In this document: in pieces, positions 1 through 9,120 of the stretch | Layout: every line of letters starts with the position of its first letter | Position numbering within the stretch: position 1 is the stretch's first letter | NCBI GenBank assembly: GCA_019057865.1 | Contig: JAHLWP010000022.1 | Coordinates: 1-64,000, forward strand | Direction: 5' to 3' | Source of the DNA: Promethearchaeota archaeon | GTDB lineage: Archaea; Asgardarchaeota; Lokiarchaeia; Sigyniarchaeales; SOKP01 | DNA length: 64,000 nucleotides | Notes under the pieces: model-generated | The model's database searches: none | Told to the model about the DNA's origin: nothing | The model's input: the letters and a program-made list of their open reading frames with translations, nothing else | Made by a program: the position numbers and the translations under genes

Positions 1-165
1 CGTCTAAAGATATTTTCCCCATTCGATAGTCTCGTTTCACGCCCTGAAGAGTGAATCCGCGTTTCGCTTTTATTATCAGGTAAACATGCTGAAAAAAGCG
101 GTGTTTTGCTTCGGTGGCGCTGGAAAACGTGTATCTCCCCACCCGATTTCCTTCTCCCTTTAGCT
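1..165. other. Compositionally distinct left end
   Basis: The first about 160 bases are visibly richer in G+C, with words such as CGCGTTTCGC and GGTGGCGCTGG, than everything that follows, and they join abruptly to TPR coding sequence. No gene could be assigned. It may be a chimeric contig end or a recent insertion. Confidence 0.4.
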
Positions 166-1005
166 TGGTATCGTAAAGGAATCACATCATCAAGATTAGG
201 CAGATATAAAGAAGCAATTCATTGCTTTGAAAGAGTGCTTGATATTGACCCAAAATATGAAAATGCTTATTATCATCTAGCATTGGCTTATGATAAATTA
301 GGACTTATTGAAACGGCAATAGATTACTATGATAAAGCCCTTAATATTAAACCAAAACATGAAGATGCATGGATCGATAAAGGAATCGCACTAGCAAGTT
401 TAGAAAGATATGAAGAAGCAATTCAGTGCTACGAGAAAGCAATTCAAATTGACCCTAGATATGAAGAGGGGTGGTATTATAAAGCAATAGCTTTAGATGA
501 TTTAGGAAATCATGAAGAAGCGATTAAGTGCTATGATAAAGCACTTGAAATTAATCCAAAACGTAAAGAAGTGTGGTTTGATAAGGCAATAGCGCTTGAA
601 GCGTTAGGAAATCATGAAGAAGCAATAAAGCATTATGATAATGCTCTTGATCTTGACCCAAAATATAAAGATGCATGGTATCATAAAGCACAAGCCTTAA
701 AAACATTACGAAAGTATAAAAATGCCCTCAATTGTTATGAAAAACTCCTCGAATTATCGTCCGTTCAGACACAATATATTCCACGATACATAAATCATAA
801 AGAACTTGCTGCTATAAAGGCGTTTTCAGAAAAGCATCAACATGAGGATAAAGTCGGAGGGATGATTCGAGAAGCCCCTTATCATATAATGATAGTTCCG
901 AATAGCGTAGCGTATACAGCGGAAGTGATTTGCGACATTTGCGCAAGTGAACACAAAGATCCTAAAAAATATAGAAAAAATGTGACGGATTACGATAGTT
1001 GGTAA
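106..1005 (+). CDS. TPR repeat protein with disrupted 5' end
   Basis: Six consecutive tetratricopeptide repeats cover residues about 20-225, each with the W/Y-x2-K/L-G/A-x2-L and A-x3-Y-x2-A-L pattern and a P at the repeat end. TPR proteins are protein-interaction scaffolds, so no specific partner can be named. The last 75 residues are not TPR and hold a CxxC-like pair (CDIC). The first TPR helix begins near base 163. The codons before it come from a more G+C-rich stretch and do not look like the protein; the nominal start is a TTG. The native N-terminus therefore appears lost or replaced, either by a real rearrangement or a chimeric join at the sequence end. It is a lone gene, not obviously in an operon. 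The family call is secure; the start is unknown. Confidence 0.75.
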   Translation: MLRWRWKTCISPPDFLLPLAWYRKGITSSRLGRYKEAIHCFERVLDIDPKYENAYYHLALAYDKLGLIETAIDYYDKALNIKPKHEDAWIDKGIALASLERYEEAIQCYEKAIQIDPRYEEGWYYKAIALDDLGNHEEAIKCYDKALEINPKRKEVWFDKAIALEALGNHEEAIKHYDNALDLDPKYKDAWYHKAQALKTLRKYKNALNCYEKLLELSSVQTQYIPRYINHKELAAIKAFSEKHQHEDKVGGMIREAPYHIMIVPNSVAYTAEVICDICASEHKDPKKYRKNVTDYDSW

Positions 1006-1150
1006 AAATTAATTCGAAATAATAACTAAATTTGATAAATTTTTATACTTTTTCAAAGTATAATGTCATCACTTTTATTACATTCTTTTACTGAAATTCT
1101 ATGATTCAATTTTAAAAAATGTTTTTAAATATAATTTCGTAATAAATAAT

Positions 1151-1564
1151 ATGGATGATGAATCAAGAAAGTCTTTATCTAGTATTCTAGGTGATATTGG
1201 AGAGAAAATTGTTGGATATGAGCTATTAAAAAGGGGTTGGGAGGTGAATCTCAATCTAAGTGCAGGTTACGATCTTTATATTAGAAGAGGTGATGTTGGG
1301 AGAAGAATTGAAGTTAAAACTAGTGATCCATTTGAAAGGTCAGGTAAATATGAAAAACACTTCAGGTTCCTTGTCACTGAAAAAGAAATGGCTGAATGTA
1401 ATTTTGTAATTGTTTACTTTCACGGAGATAATAAATATTTCATTATTCCAAGAAAAGAATTACCTGAAAATGGCATCATTACTTTTTACAGAAGAGATGA
1501 TGGTAGCATTGGAGAAGATACAAAATACAAGGAATATGAAAATAATTGGCAAATACTAAACTGA
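1151..1564 (+). CDS. Small PD-(D/E)XK nuclease-fold protein
   Basis: This 137-residue protein has the order expected of a PD-(D/E)XK nuclease core. A helix carries E18 in GDIGEKIVGYELLKRG, D41 follows in GYDLYI, and E54-V-K56 sits in RRIEVKTS. The layout resembles small archaeal Holliday-junction-resolvase-like and restriction-endonuclease-like proteins, which cut DNA with Mg2+. There is no extra DNA-binding domain. The start ATG lies in an AT-rich leader without a clear ribosome binding site, which fits a leaderless archaeal transcript. A 150-bp dispersed repeat starts a few bases after the stop. The fold is fairly sure; the substrate is not known. A non-catalytic defence-associated relative is also possible. 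Confidence 0.7.
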   Translation: MDDESRKSLSSILGDIGEKIVGYELLKRGWEVNLNLSAGYDLYIRRGDVGRRIEVKTSDPFERSGKYEKHFRFLVTEKEMAECNFVIVYFHGDNKYFIIPRKELPENGIITFYRRDDGSIGEDTKYKEYENNWQILN

Positions 1565-1568
1565 TTTT

Positions 1569-1720
1569 CGTAAAACGGTTATCAAATTTAATATGAATGC
1601 AAGTGCTCTTTCCTAACCATTAAAATCAATTTTCATGATTTGAATTTCAATATTCTCAACTAAATTTATATTAATATACTTAAAAAGAGTATAAGGAGTA
1701 TGAGTTCGTAAAATAACCGA
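1569..1720. repeat. Dispersed ~150-bp intergenic repeat, copy 1
   Basis: It opens with CGTAAAACGGTTAT at 1569-1582 and closes with CGTAAAATAACCGA at 1707-1720, so the ends carry inverted CGGTTAT/ATAACCG plus a direct CGTAAAA. Copies with the same ends and almost the same length lie at 8440-8589 and 34763-34915. No coding capacity is apparent. It lies directly after the nuclease stop and before the next promoter. Confidence 0.55.
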
Positions 1721-1871
1721 ATATTAAGATCTCAGAATAACGTTAAGAACGAGAGTTAAGGACTTAAACATGTGAATATTGTATTAGTCCTGAAATCTTT
1801 GTAATTGGTGGTATAAATGTGAAAGATTTATAAATTCATAAAACTAGATTAAGATATGGAGGGTATAGTAA

Positions 1872-2786
1872 ATGGTTAGAATTCAATTAGATGGAAAAGA
1901 AATCAAGGAAATGGAAATTTTTGAGAGAAATTTGCATGCAATTGTAGAAAATAATTCAGAATTGCTATTAAACTGTTATCTGATAAAATCAAAGTATAGT
2001 TTTAAGGGGCGCTATGATAAGAAAGGGGGAGAATTAGACTCACTCATGATCGATAAAGAAACTCTTCGCCCTGTTATTGTTAAATATAAAATGGGTAAGT
2101 TAGAACGAAATCAATCCGCTATCAATCAAATTGTTTATTATTATGAGTGGATAAATGATCATAAATCTAAAGTAAACGATTTAATATTAGAGGAGATTAA
2201 ACAAAAAAAATTAAAATTTGAAGTTGTAAGTGAAGATGAAGATATATTTAGTATCAATTGGAATGAGGGCATACGATGCATAATAATCGCTAAAGAATTT
2301 AGTGATTGGGATAAAGTTCTACTAGAATATCTTAGTTTCTCTATCGAATTATATACTTATCGCTATTTTGAAGATAAGACATTCGATTTAAACCTTGCTA
2401 GAGATTTACAAGATAGTATAAAACACGAAAAAAGAGTAAAACAAGATGACCCTAAAAAAAAGAAAGAATACAAAAATAATGAAAAACTTGTTGAGGAATT
2501 ATATAATAGATCTAAGTTTCAAGCAGTAAAAGAGTTTATTGATAAATGGAAAGGTAGTTTTGAATTAAGAGGTACCCTTTATTATCTGGCTTTCAAAGAT
2601 CGTTCCGAAAATAACACAATATTAAGGTTATATATTAGAAAGACTATGAAGCTAAAGATCACTTTGATTCCAATTCTTTCATTAGAAGAATTAAAAAAAA
2701 GATTCCAAAATTTAAACATCAGAGAAGATCCTTATGCGCATGACTTGCCTATAACAATCACAGAATTAACTTCTAAATTGGATTGA
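1872..2786 (+). CDS. NucS/DUF5655-like nuclease-fold protein with altered active site
   Basis: Residues about 20-180 resemble the PD-(D/E)XK domain found in DUF5655/DUF91 (NucS-like) proteins: KKGGELDSL (residues 51-58, D56), PVIVKYK (67-73) and then NQIVYYYEWINDHK. In the family the last strand normally reads E-x-K; here it is K71-Y-K73, so the acidic metal ligand is missing. The C-terminal 100 residues form a separate alpha/beta region that I could not name. ATG at 1872 follows AGGGTATAGTAA, a weak ribosome binding site; an ATG upstream (1857) is out of frame. Possibly an inactive DNA-binding relative. Confidence 0.6.
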   Translation: MVRIQLDGKEIKEMEIFERNLHAIVENNSELLLNCYLIKSKYSFKGRYDKKGGELDSLMIDKETLRPVIVKYKMGKLERNQSAINQIVYYYEWINDHKSKVNDLILEEIKQKKLKFEVVSEDEDIFSINWNEGIRCIIIAKEFSDWDKVLLEYLSFSIELYTYRYFEDKTFDLNLARDLQDSIKHEKRVKQDDPKKKKEYKNNEKLVEELYNRSKFQAVKEFIDKWKGSFELRGTLYYLAFKDRSENNTILRLYIRKTMKLKITLIPILSLEELKKRFQNLNIREDPYAHDLPITITELTSKLD

Positions 2787-2907
2787 ACAAATCAATAAAC
2801 GAGATCATTAAAGAAATATCCTCCAGATTACTCTTACATTATAATTATAGAATTCTCTTGATTTGGTATAGAAAAATTTCAAAATTTTATTGATTTCAAA
2901 GAATTAG

Positions 2908-4386
2908 TTATATCTCCAGTATTCCATCCCATGCTGCTCGCTCTTTGTCGAATAATGCATTAGCAATTTTAAATTCTTTTCCAAATAAAAGCGTAGCTCT
3001 GCTTTTCTTATCATATGCGGGCCAATGTGGAATCCCATCATGATTCGGATTACCACTATGAGCAAATGAAAGCCAAGCGTCCATCATATTTTCACATAAA
3101 TTACCTGTATTGGTTGCATTGCCCACCAAAGCTTTCATTCCAGGTTCTTCAAGAGTATTAAATATAAATGGAAGTTCAAGAGCATGGCAAGCACCAAGAT
3201 TTCCCTTATATACAGAAGTTTCCCATGTAAATAAGTAATTATATGTATTTGGCTGATATTTGGACTGTGTTTCAAGTATTTGTAGTGTTGCCACTCGGAA
3301 CATAAGATCAGTAACAATAGAATCCAATAATTCTTTTGGTTCATTTGAAAAGATTCCTGCTCGTGCTTCTATATAAGTATCAATAATATTTCGAGCTTTC
3401 TCAGAATTTATTCCCATCGTACCTAAATAAAACATTATAGCTTTTTCATCCTTAATTTTGCGTATAGCGGGATCCAATGAAGTAAACAGTTTGGCTTCAT
3501 GTAGGTTAGTTCCCATCATTAAATCAATATTTTTACATTTACCCTCCTTGAATACGGTTAAAGGATGTACTGGGAATGTTTCACTATAGATTAAAGGTCT
3601 AAAGGCTAGCGCTTCTCTTTCAGTGATTTTATTTTGAGCTTTTATAATCTCTTTAGGGGCTACTTTACGTAATGCATTAATATCTCTATATTTAATCCCT
3701 AAAATACGCATCAATTCTCTTGTAGGTTTTTTTGTCACTTTGGGATCGATGGTAGGCATACTTTGTGCTATAATTCGACGAAAGAGACCATTAGCTGCGG
3801 GCATCGCTGTTAGAGTAATAACAGAATAAGCACCTGCGGATTCTCCAAAAATCGTAATATTATCCGGATCACCCCCAAATTTAGCAATATTATCATGGAC
3901 CCATTTTAATGCTAAAATCTGATCTAGTTGTCCTACATTTGCAGTTATACCGGGAATGAAAAGGTATCCAAAAGCACCCAATCGATAATTTATCGTTACT
4001 ATGACAACATCACCACTTTCAGCTAAGTTGGAACCATCATAGGTAGGAGCTCTACTTCCACCAAAAATGAAAGCCCCGCCATGTATCCAAAACATTACTG
4101 ACCTTTTCTTATTATCAATAGCAGGAGTCCAAATATTAAGTGTTAAACAATCTTCACTTTCAGGTTGAAGTTTTCCGATTATTTCTTCCAGCGCTGTATA
4201 TCCTTGAAATGCACAAGGTCCAAATTCTATAGCTTCTAACACACCGTTCCAATGCTTTTTAGCTTGTGGAGGACTAAATCGTAAATCACCAATAGGAGGC
4301 TCTGCATAAGGAATTCCTTTAAAAATTTGCATATTATTTTCAGTATAACCTTTTATTTTTCCACAATTTACTTCTACAATTGTCAT
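2908..4386 (-). CDS. Type B carboxylesterase
   Basis: An alpha/beta-hydrolase of the carboxylesterase type B (pNB esterase/cholinesterase) family at its usual length of about 490 residues. The parts visible are the N-terminal GIPYAEPPIGDLRF signature, the HGGAF oxyanion loop (102-106), the nucleophile elbow GESAGA with Ser183, the acidic residue Glu297 in GTNLHE, and the catalytic His401 in GACHALELPF. The triad is complete, so it should hydrolyse carboxylic esters. There is no signal peptide, implying a cytoplasmic enzyme. Such long type B esterases are commoner in bacteria, so acquisition by transfer is plausible. It stands alone and converges on the upstream nuclease gene. Confidence 0.93.
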   Translation of the reverse strand: MTIVEVNCGKIKGYTENNMQIFKGIPYAEPPIGDLRFSPPQAKKHWNGVLEAIEFGPCAFQGYTALEEIIGKLQPESEDCLTLNIWTPAIDNKKRSVMFWIHGGAFIFGGSRAPTYDGSNLAESGDVVIVTINYRLGAFGYLFIPGITANVGQLDQILALKWVHDNIAKFGGDPDNITIFGESAGAYSVITLTAMPAANGLFRRIIAQSMPTIDPKVTKKPTRELMRILGIKYRDINALRKVAPKEIIKAQNKITEREALAFRPLIYSETFPVHPLTVFKEGKCKNIDLMMGTNLHEAKLFTSLDPAIRKIKDEKAIMFYLGTMGINSEKARNIIDTYIEARAGIFSNEPKELLDSIVTDLMFRVATLQILETQSKYQPNTYNYLFTWETSVYKGNLGACHALELPFIFNTLEEPGMKALVGNATNTGNLCENMMDAWLSFAHSGNPNHDGIPHWPAYDKKSRATLLFGKEFKIANALFDKERAAWDGILEI

Positions 4387-4600
4387 AATTAGATATAAAA
4401 TAGTAATGAATATAAAAAATATGTTGAATCGAGAATAAATAAAATAATACTTCTATATATTCTATTCGTTTAGAGATAATAAAATTGAAAGTGATCTCAT
4501 ACTTATTCCTTTGATTCAAACAATTCAAAAATTTATTATATTTCAATCATTTGCTTGTATTATAACCATCTGAAAAATTATTTGCTAAATTTTAGAGATA

Positions 4601-5779
4601 ATGAACGCCTTTAATGATCAAACTTGTCAGAGGTGTGGTACTTGTCTTGAACAGTGCCCATTTTTGCAATTACCCATAGAAAGTGCTAAAGAAGAGATTT
4701 CTAAAATGATTGAGACGAGAAACTCACAAAAGATAATCAAGAATTGTGCAGGTTGCTCTTACTGCAATATAATATGCCCAACAGAGTCAAGTCCATATGA
4801 ACTTATAAGAAAAATACGATTGCGAAATTATCGTGAGAACGGTGTAAGATGTATATCACTTATAACAAAGGAAATCCCACATAATTTAATGTCAATCGGG
4901 TTAGAGATTGATACCGAGGTAAAAAAACAAGATTTAAGTCGATATGAAAATCCCCCAAAAACCGATAAAATGTTTTATGTGGGATGTGCCATTCCCTATT
5001 GTTTTCCAGATCTCGCCAAGACCAAATTATTAGCGAATTTACCCCTACTAGGTGGAATGAAGTATTGTTGTGGTGGTTATATGCATTCTTGTTTTGGTAG
5101 AGATGAAGCAAGGATAAAAGGATTAGAATTATTTGAAAAATTCAAAGAATTGGGAGTTAAAAAACTCATCACCTTCTGCCCTGGATGTGATGCTATGATT
5201 AAAGGAGTCTATCCTTCGATTATCGATGGTTTTGACGTAAAAGGTCAAACAATCATTGATTATTTGGTTGAAAAGTATCATGAGGGTGAGTTTATCATCA
5301 AAAACAAGATCCCCCTAAGAATTACTTTCCAAGATCCCTGCCCTTGGAGACATTTAGATAGGAAGATATACGATGGTCCACGGGAATTTCTTGAAATTAT
5401 TGGTGCCGAAGTTGTAGAAATGAAACACAATAAAGAAACATCTCTATGCTGCGGAGCGCCTCTTTCTATATCAAATCGATCACTTGCAACAGATATCGCT
5501 AATAAAAGAATTTCTGAAGTAGAACACGTAAATGCGGATGTAATAGCCCATATCTGCACAGGTTGCCTTACCACACTGTCTAAATATGCCACTGAAAAGA
5601 ATATTAAGTCATACTATATTACGGAATTAGCCCAAATGGCAACCGGAGAAAGCCCATCCCTTACTATCCTTAACAATGCAAAAAAACTTCAAAAACAGGT
5701 TATTAAAACAATTAGCAAGAATCCGAATGTTCTAAAGGAACATTACATCATAAAAGATGGAAAAATATCTCGTTTATAA
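4601..5779 (+). CDS. HdrD/GlpC-like iron-sulfur oxidoreductase subunit
   Basis: The N-terminus holds two 4Fe-4S motifs: C9-x2-C12-x2-C15-x3-C19-P and C49-x2-C52-x2-C55-x3-C59-P. Two cysteine-rich CCG domains follow. The first has CCGG near residue 157 and CPGC near 190; the second has CCGAP near 293 and CTGC near 331. This layout belongs to heterodisulfide reductase subunit D/GlpC-type proteins, which pass electrons between ferredoxin-like donors and thiol/disulfide or dehydrogenase partners. No HdrABC, flavoprotein or hydrogenase gene is adjacent, so the partner is unknown. The protein is soluble with no membrane segment. It is convergent with the DsbA-like gene downstream. Confidence 0.88.
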   Translation: MNAFNDQTCQRCGTCLEQCPFLQLPIESAKEEISKMIETRNSQKIIKNCAGCSYCNIICPTESSPYELIRKIRLRNYRENGVRCISLITKEIPHNLMSIGLEIDTEVKKQDLSRYENPPKTDKMFYVGCAIPYCFPDLAKTKLLANLPLLGGMKYCCGGYMHSCFGRDEARIKGLELFEKFKELGVKKLITFCPGCDAMIKGVYPSIIDGFDVKGQTIIDYLVEKYHEGEFIIKNKIPLRITFQDPCPWRHLDRKIYDGPREFLEIIGAEVVEMKHNKETSLCCGAPLSISNRSLATDIANKRISEVEHVNADVIAHICTGCLTTLSKYATEKNIKSYYITELAQMATGESPSLTILNNAKKLQKQVIKTISKNPNVLKEHYIIKDGKISRL

Positions 5780-5806
5780 TTTGTGATCTGATATAATTAA
5801 GATCAT

Positions 5807-6433
5807 TTAATTTTCATTCGATTTCTCATTCAATATTTCATTTATAGCTTGTTTAAAAATCTTATAAGGTTGCGCTCCAACAATTAGCTTTTCTCCAATA
5901 ATAAAAGTAGGAACACCATTTATTCTATATCTTCTTAATTCTTTTAAGGATTGTTGTACAGCATTGAAAGGTTCATCTGTATTCAAGTAAGATTCTATTT
6001 CGATCTTATTTAACCCAACCGATTCAGCAAGTTTTAATAATAGACTTTTATCTCCAATATCTTTTCCTTCTAACCAATAAGTTTCTAATACTAATTTATG
6101 AAATTCATCAAATTTTCCTTTTTTCCGAGCAAATTCAGAAATGTATAAAGCTAATCGCGAATTTGGTAATTTTTCTGAAAACTTAAGTGTTAAACCATCC
6201 TCATCCGCAAGACGTTTAACATTAGCGAACGCTATCTCTAAATATCCCTTTGGAAAGGGCAAATCTTCTGTTAATGCGCCTCCCTTTGGAGTTTCTGGAT
6301 GAATCTCAAATGGCTTCCATTCAACATCAAGATTATACTCTTTTTTGAGTTGTTCTATGCGATGATATCCGATATAGCAAAATGGACAAATATAATCAGA
6401 ATAAGCTATAACTTTTAACTTTGTTTGACTCAT
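5807..6433 (-). CDS. DsbA-family oxidoreductase (FrnE-like)
   Basis: A thioredoxin-fold DsbA/FrnE protein of 208 residues. The first strand is followed by the redox motif CPFC (C16, C19); a long helical insertion, the cis-Pro loop GVPTF and a final GAQPY segment follow, all typical of FrnE-type disulfide isomerase/2-hydroxychromene-2-carboxylate isomerase relatives. The two cysteines argue for thiol-disulfide chemistry rather than the glutathione-dependent isomerase. There is no signal peptide, so it acts in the cytoplasm. It faces the HdrD-like gene tail to tail with 27 bases between. The family is sure; the substrate is unknown. Confidence 0.88.
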   Translation of the reverse strand: MSQTKLKVIAYSDYICPFCYIGYHRIEQLKKEYNLDVEWKPFEIHPETPKGGALTEDLPFPKGYLEIAFANVKRLADEDGLTLKFSEKLPNSRLALYISEFARKKGKFDEFHKLVLETYWLEGKDIGDKSLLLKLAESVGLNKIEIESYLNTDEPFNAVQQSLKELRRYRINGVPTFIIGEKLIVGAQPYKIFKQAINEILNEKSNEN

Positions 6434-6577
6434 ATGTAGGTTTAAGAAGAAAAAACAATCATAAATACTTTCTTCAATTAAAAAATAAGAATTATAGGTG
6501 ATTGACTTTAATAATAATTAAAAAAAGAATCTTTTTTCAGATAATCTCAACTTGAATTTTCTTCTTAAATTTTAGAA

Positions 6578-7186
6578 TTATTGTTCACTTTTTTGTTGAT
6601 CGGGACTTATACAAGGATGTAAGCGAATATTAATAGAATATGGGTTTGAAGATTCGTTTAACTCTAGGGTACTTGTTAATTCCTTCAATTTCTGCATCAA
6701 ATGATACATCCAATCTGCTAATTTTACATTTAGCGGGGAATCATAAAACGGGATATGTGGCTTTATATCAACCACAGGTGTATTATCTATGGCATCTAAT
6801 CCCTCCACAATTAATGTTGTTCCTTTTCTTTCGATTAGTTTAACAGTGGTTTTACAAATTGGATTTGGTCTTACAGGAGATCGTGTGGCAAATATTCCCT
6901 TAATTGGCATTTGCTTTAATCCTGCTGGATGCACTTTTTTAATTTGGCGCGCATTATTAGGAACTTTATGAGTCCAAAACAATATAATGATGTGAGAAAA
7001 ATCTTCAATCCCATCTAAGCAGTCTAAGTATTCTTCATTTATTATAATCTCAGATTTTTTCAAATCAGTTCCTTGACTTAAGGCTACATCAAAATCTAAT
7101 TTTATGTCCTTATTTGAGTATTTTAGGACTTCCTTATCTGCTTTACTCTTTACGATACCAATTGGTCTTATTATATAATCAGACAT
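6578..7186 (-). CDS. trmO: tRNA (t6A37-N6) methyltransferase TrmO (TsaA family)
   Basis: A TsaA/TrmO-type protein: the N-terminal PIGIVKS strand, the acidic DGIEDFSHIIILFW segment, then the signature GIFATRSPVRPNPI and GLDAIDNTPVVDIKP. TrmO uses S-adenosylmethionine through an unusual beta-barrel fold to methylate N6 of t6A at position 37 of tRNA-Thr. The SAM-binding RSPxRPNP loop is intact. The family is about 150-240 residues and this is 202. The start ATG follows an AT-rich leader. In archaea some members are annotated only as 'SAM-dependent methyltransferase', so the exact tRNA substrate is inferred. Confidence 0.88.
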   Translation of the reverse strand: MSDYIIRPIGIVKSKADKEVLKYSNKDIKLDFDVALSQGTDLKKSEIIINEEYLDCLDGIEDFSHIIILFWTHKVPNNARQIKKVHPAGLKQMPIKGIFATRSPVRPNPICKTTVKLIERKGTTLIVEGLDAIDNTPVVDIKPHIPFYDSPLNVKLADWMYHLMQKLKELTSTLELNESSNPYSINIRLHPCISPDQQKSEQ

Positions 7187-7305
7187 ATTGTTAGTTATTA
7201 AAATTTAATAATTCATACTATTTTGTAATTTAGTATTACTTTTATTATTTATAGATTATTGTTTATGGAATGATTTTTTCACCTACAGTCAAAAAAAAAA
7301 AAAGC

Positions 7306-7453
7306 TTAAAAGGATTTATAACCTTGTACTAATTTGATTCCGAATTCTTTACATTTTGGAAGCTCCTCATTTACTATAGGACCTTTTGAAGTTCCTATAC
7401 CCTTAACTTTTATAGACAATTATAGACTTGCTTTTGTTAAATCTGGCATCATA
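7306..7453 (-). pseudogene. Remnant of flavodoxin 3' end
   Basis: This stretch is a near copy of the 3' end of the intact flavodoxin gene at 8662-9120. Both share CTTGTACTAATTTGATTCC and most of the following about 130 bases. In the reverse reading the residues run from the A-S-(P/L) region to the terminal LVQG, then Y-K-S-F and a stop. Relative to the intact copy there is an in-frame TAA where CCA-GGA should encode P-G, and the homology stops abruptly near 7453. It is therefore a duplicated, dead gene end. The membrane-protein gene now lies between the two copies. Confidence 0.8.
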
Positions 7454-7610
7454 TTCTTCTAATATAGAATTTAACTCTTGATCCTCATTCATAAGATTTC
7501 CTAATAAATATCACGATAAAGATCCATAATTAATAGAATATAAAAGGTAGATATTTATATAAGAATAAATTCACTTGAATCAAAAAATACTTGATAATAG
7601 AGAAAAGACC

Positions 7611-8381
7611 ATGGAAAAATCGAATTTTATTCGGCAATTTGAAGATTTTGGCATTAAAATGTATGTTCTGGCAATACTTTCTATAATAAGCATTTTTACC
7701 GGGAGTTTTATCCAATTAATAATGTTTATTATTATGCTTTTATCGCTTAAAAACATCAAAGACGCAAATTTAGAATTACAAAACGAAGAGCTAGAGAAGT
7801 TTCGAAAATATATCATATATGCGGTGATCGTTGGGATTGTTGGAGCTTTAATAATTATCGTTATTGCCGTTATCGTAGCATTTCTTTTTATTTCAGCAAT
7901 CCCGGGATTTACATTTAGCGACCCCATTACAGTATCGGAATTTGAAGATATAGCTCCATTGATTAGGATTCTTTTGTTAGTTTTATTGGGAGGATTTCCC
8001 GTTGGGGCTGTTGCTTTAGGACTTCTTTTGATTGCATGGGAAAATTTCCAGATGTTCTTAAAAAGAAATGCTGGATTATTCCCAAATACTGTTGCCGCAA
8101 AAGCTATAGAAGGTTCTGGAAAAATAAAAAAGTCGTATTTGTATCTTCTTATTTCACTTATAATTGGAGAAGTTTTAGTTCTGATTGCGATTTTTATATT
8201 TCCTCAAATCGAAACATTGATTATTCATTTCATTGAAGAGACTACACCCTCAATGGGATTACTGGGAGGTGTTGTAGCTGCCCTTGCTATACCGGGTATT
8301 GTGATAGTAATTCTTGGAATAGTAAGCTTTATTTTAATGATTATTGGCTACTTCAAGCTCTCAGAATTAAAACACCTTTAA
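7611..8381 (+). CDS. Multi-pass membrane protein
   Basis: The protein is strongly hydrophobic with about five to six membrane segments: near residues 16-50, 75-105, 130-155, 180-205 and 215-250 of the ATG-initiated form. A short charged loop (ANLELQNEELEKFRKY) follows the first pair. The arrangement recalls archaeal DUF973-type membrane proteins, but I could not confirm this by motif. I chose the ATG at 7611 because the in-frame TTG at 7575 adds only a polar stretch without an obvious ribosome binding site. It lies between the flavodoxin gene and its dead copy, so the flavodoxin duplication probably predates or accompanied its arrival. Function unknown. Confidence 0.65.
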   Translation: MEKSNFIRQFEDFGIKMYVLAILSIISIFTGSFIQLIMFIIMLLSLKNIKDANLELQNEELEKFRKYIIYAVIVGIVGALIIIVIAVIVAFLFISAIPGFTFSDPITVSEFEDIAPLIRILLLVLLGGFPVGAVALGLLLIAWENFQMFLKRNAGLFPNTVAAKAIEGSGKIKKSYLYLLISLIIGEVLVLIAIFIFPQIETLIIHFIEETTPSMGLLGGVVAALAIPGIVIVILGIVSFILMIIGYFKLSELKHL

Positions 8382-8439
8382 TTTTAAAATATCTTTTATT
8401 TTTTTCTTTTCATATATACCTTATATAAGTCTAAAATTT

Positions 8440-8589
8440 GTGAAACGGTTAGAGTTTCTAAATTATAAAATTCTAGATAATCCTATTGGAAAATTAGACT
8501 TTTTTCCTCCTTTACAGGAAATGTGAAACATTTTAAGTCAATCTAATTTGTTCAGAATAAGAAGAACGTCTCATATATGTGAAATAACT
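8440..8589. repeat. Dispersed ~150-bp intergenic repeat, copy 2
   Basis: It begins GTGAAACGGTTA at 8440 and ends GTGAAATAACT at 8589, matching the ends and length of copies at 1569-1720 and 34763-34915, with a diverged interior. It lies in the convergent gap between the membrane protein and the flavodoxin. Confidence 0.5.
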
Positions 8590-8661
8590 AAATACTAAAA
8601 ATTCAAATCGTTGGATCTGAGATAGAATTTTGGTCTAACTTTCTTATACTTATAAGTATTT

Positions 8662-9120
8662 CTATCCTTGTACTAATTTGATTCCGAATTCTTTACATTT
8701 TGGGAGCTCCTCATTTACTATAGGACCTTTTGAAGTTCCTGTACCCTCAACTTTTATAGACAATCCTGGACTTGCTTTTGTTAAATCCGGCATCACTTCA
8801 CTAATCTGGGCCTCCATCTTTTTAACAGCTTTCTCAAAATCAGCTAATATGTAAGTGTCAAATACAGCATAAGCATTTACCTTCAATTGAGATTTTGGAA
8901 GTTTATTGATAAATTTCTTTACCGACCCTATATGACGTCCAAAATGATTCGGAGATCCTATTAAAATTAGGTCATAGGAAATTTCTTTTTTAAGATTTAC
9001 ATCTTTTACATTATTAACTATTACTTCATTACCCTCAACAGAAGTGATTCCTTCTGCTATTAATTTGGCTACTTTTTCAGTATTTCCATACTTTGTAGCA
9101 TAAACAATTAGAACCTTCAT
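8662..9120 (-). CDS. Flavodoxin
   Basis: A 152-residue flavodoxin-fold protein. The phosphate-binding loop of FMN is seen as YATKYGNTEKVA (residues 7-18), after the first strand KVLIV; the second half shows the strand DLILIGSPNHFG, whose aromatic/glycine loop stacks on the flavin. It should be a soluble one- or two-electron carrier. The size and the position of SPNHFG are close to the flavodoxin domains of protoporphyrinogen-oxidase-like or sulfite-reductase-associated proteins. The HdrD-like gene is 3 kb away and is not clearly linked. A dead partial copy lies at 7306-7453. Confidence 0.9.
   Translation of the reverse strand: MKVLIVYATKYGNTEKVAKLIAEGITSVEGNEVIVNNVKDVNLKKEISYDLILIGSPNHFGRHIGSVKKFINKLPKSQLKVNAYAVFDTYILADFEKAVKKMEAQISEVMPDLTKASPGLSIKVEGTGTSKGPIVNEELPKCKEFGIKLVQG

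Noticed and set aside
4340..4546. Reverse frame before the carboxylesterase start
   Set aside because: No ribosome binding site, no protein-like motif, and it overlaps the start of a certain gene; a shadow frame.
7580..7927. Reverse frame opposite the membrane protein
   Set aside because: Antisense shadow of a hydrophobic gene, isoleucine/serine-rich without a recognisable domain.
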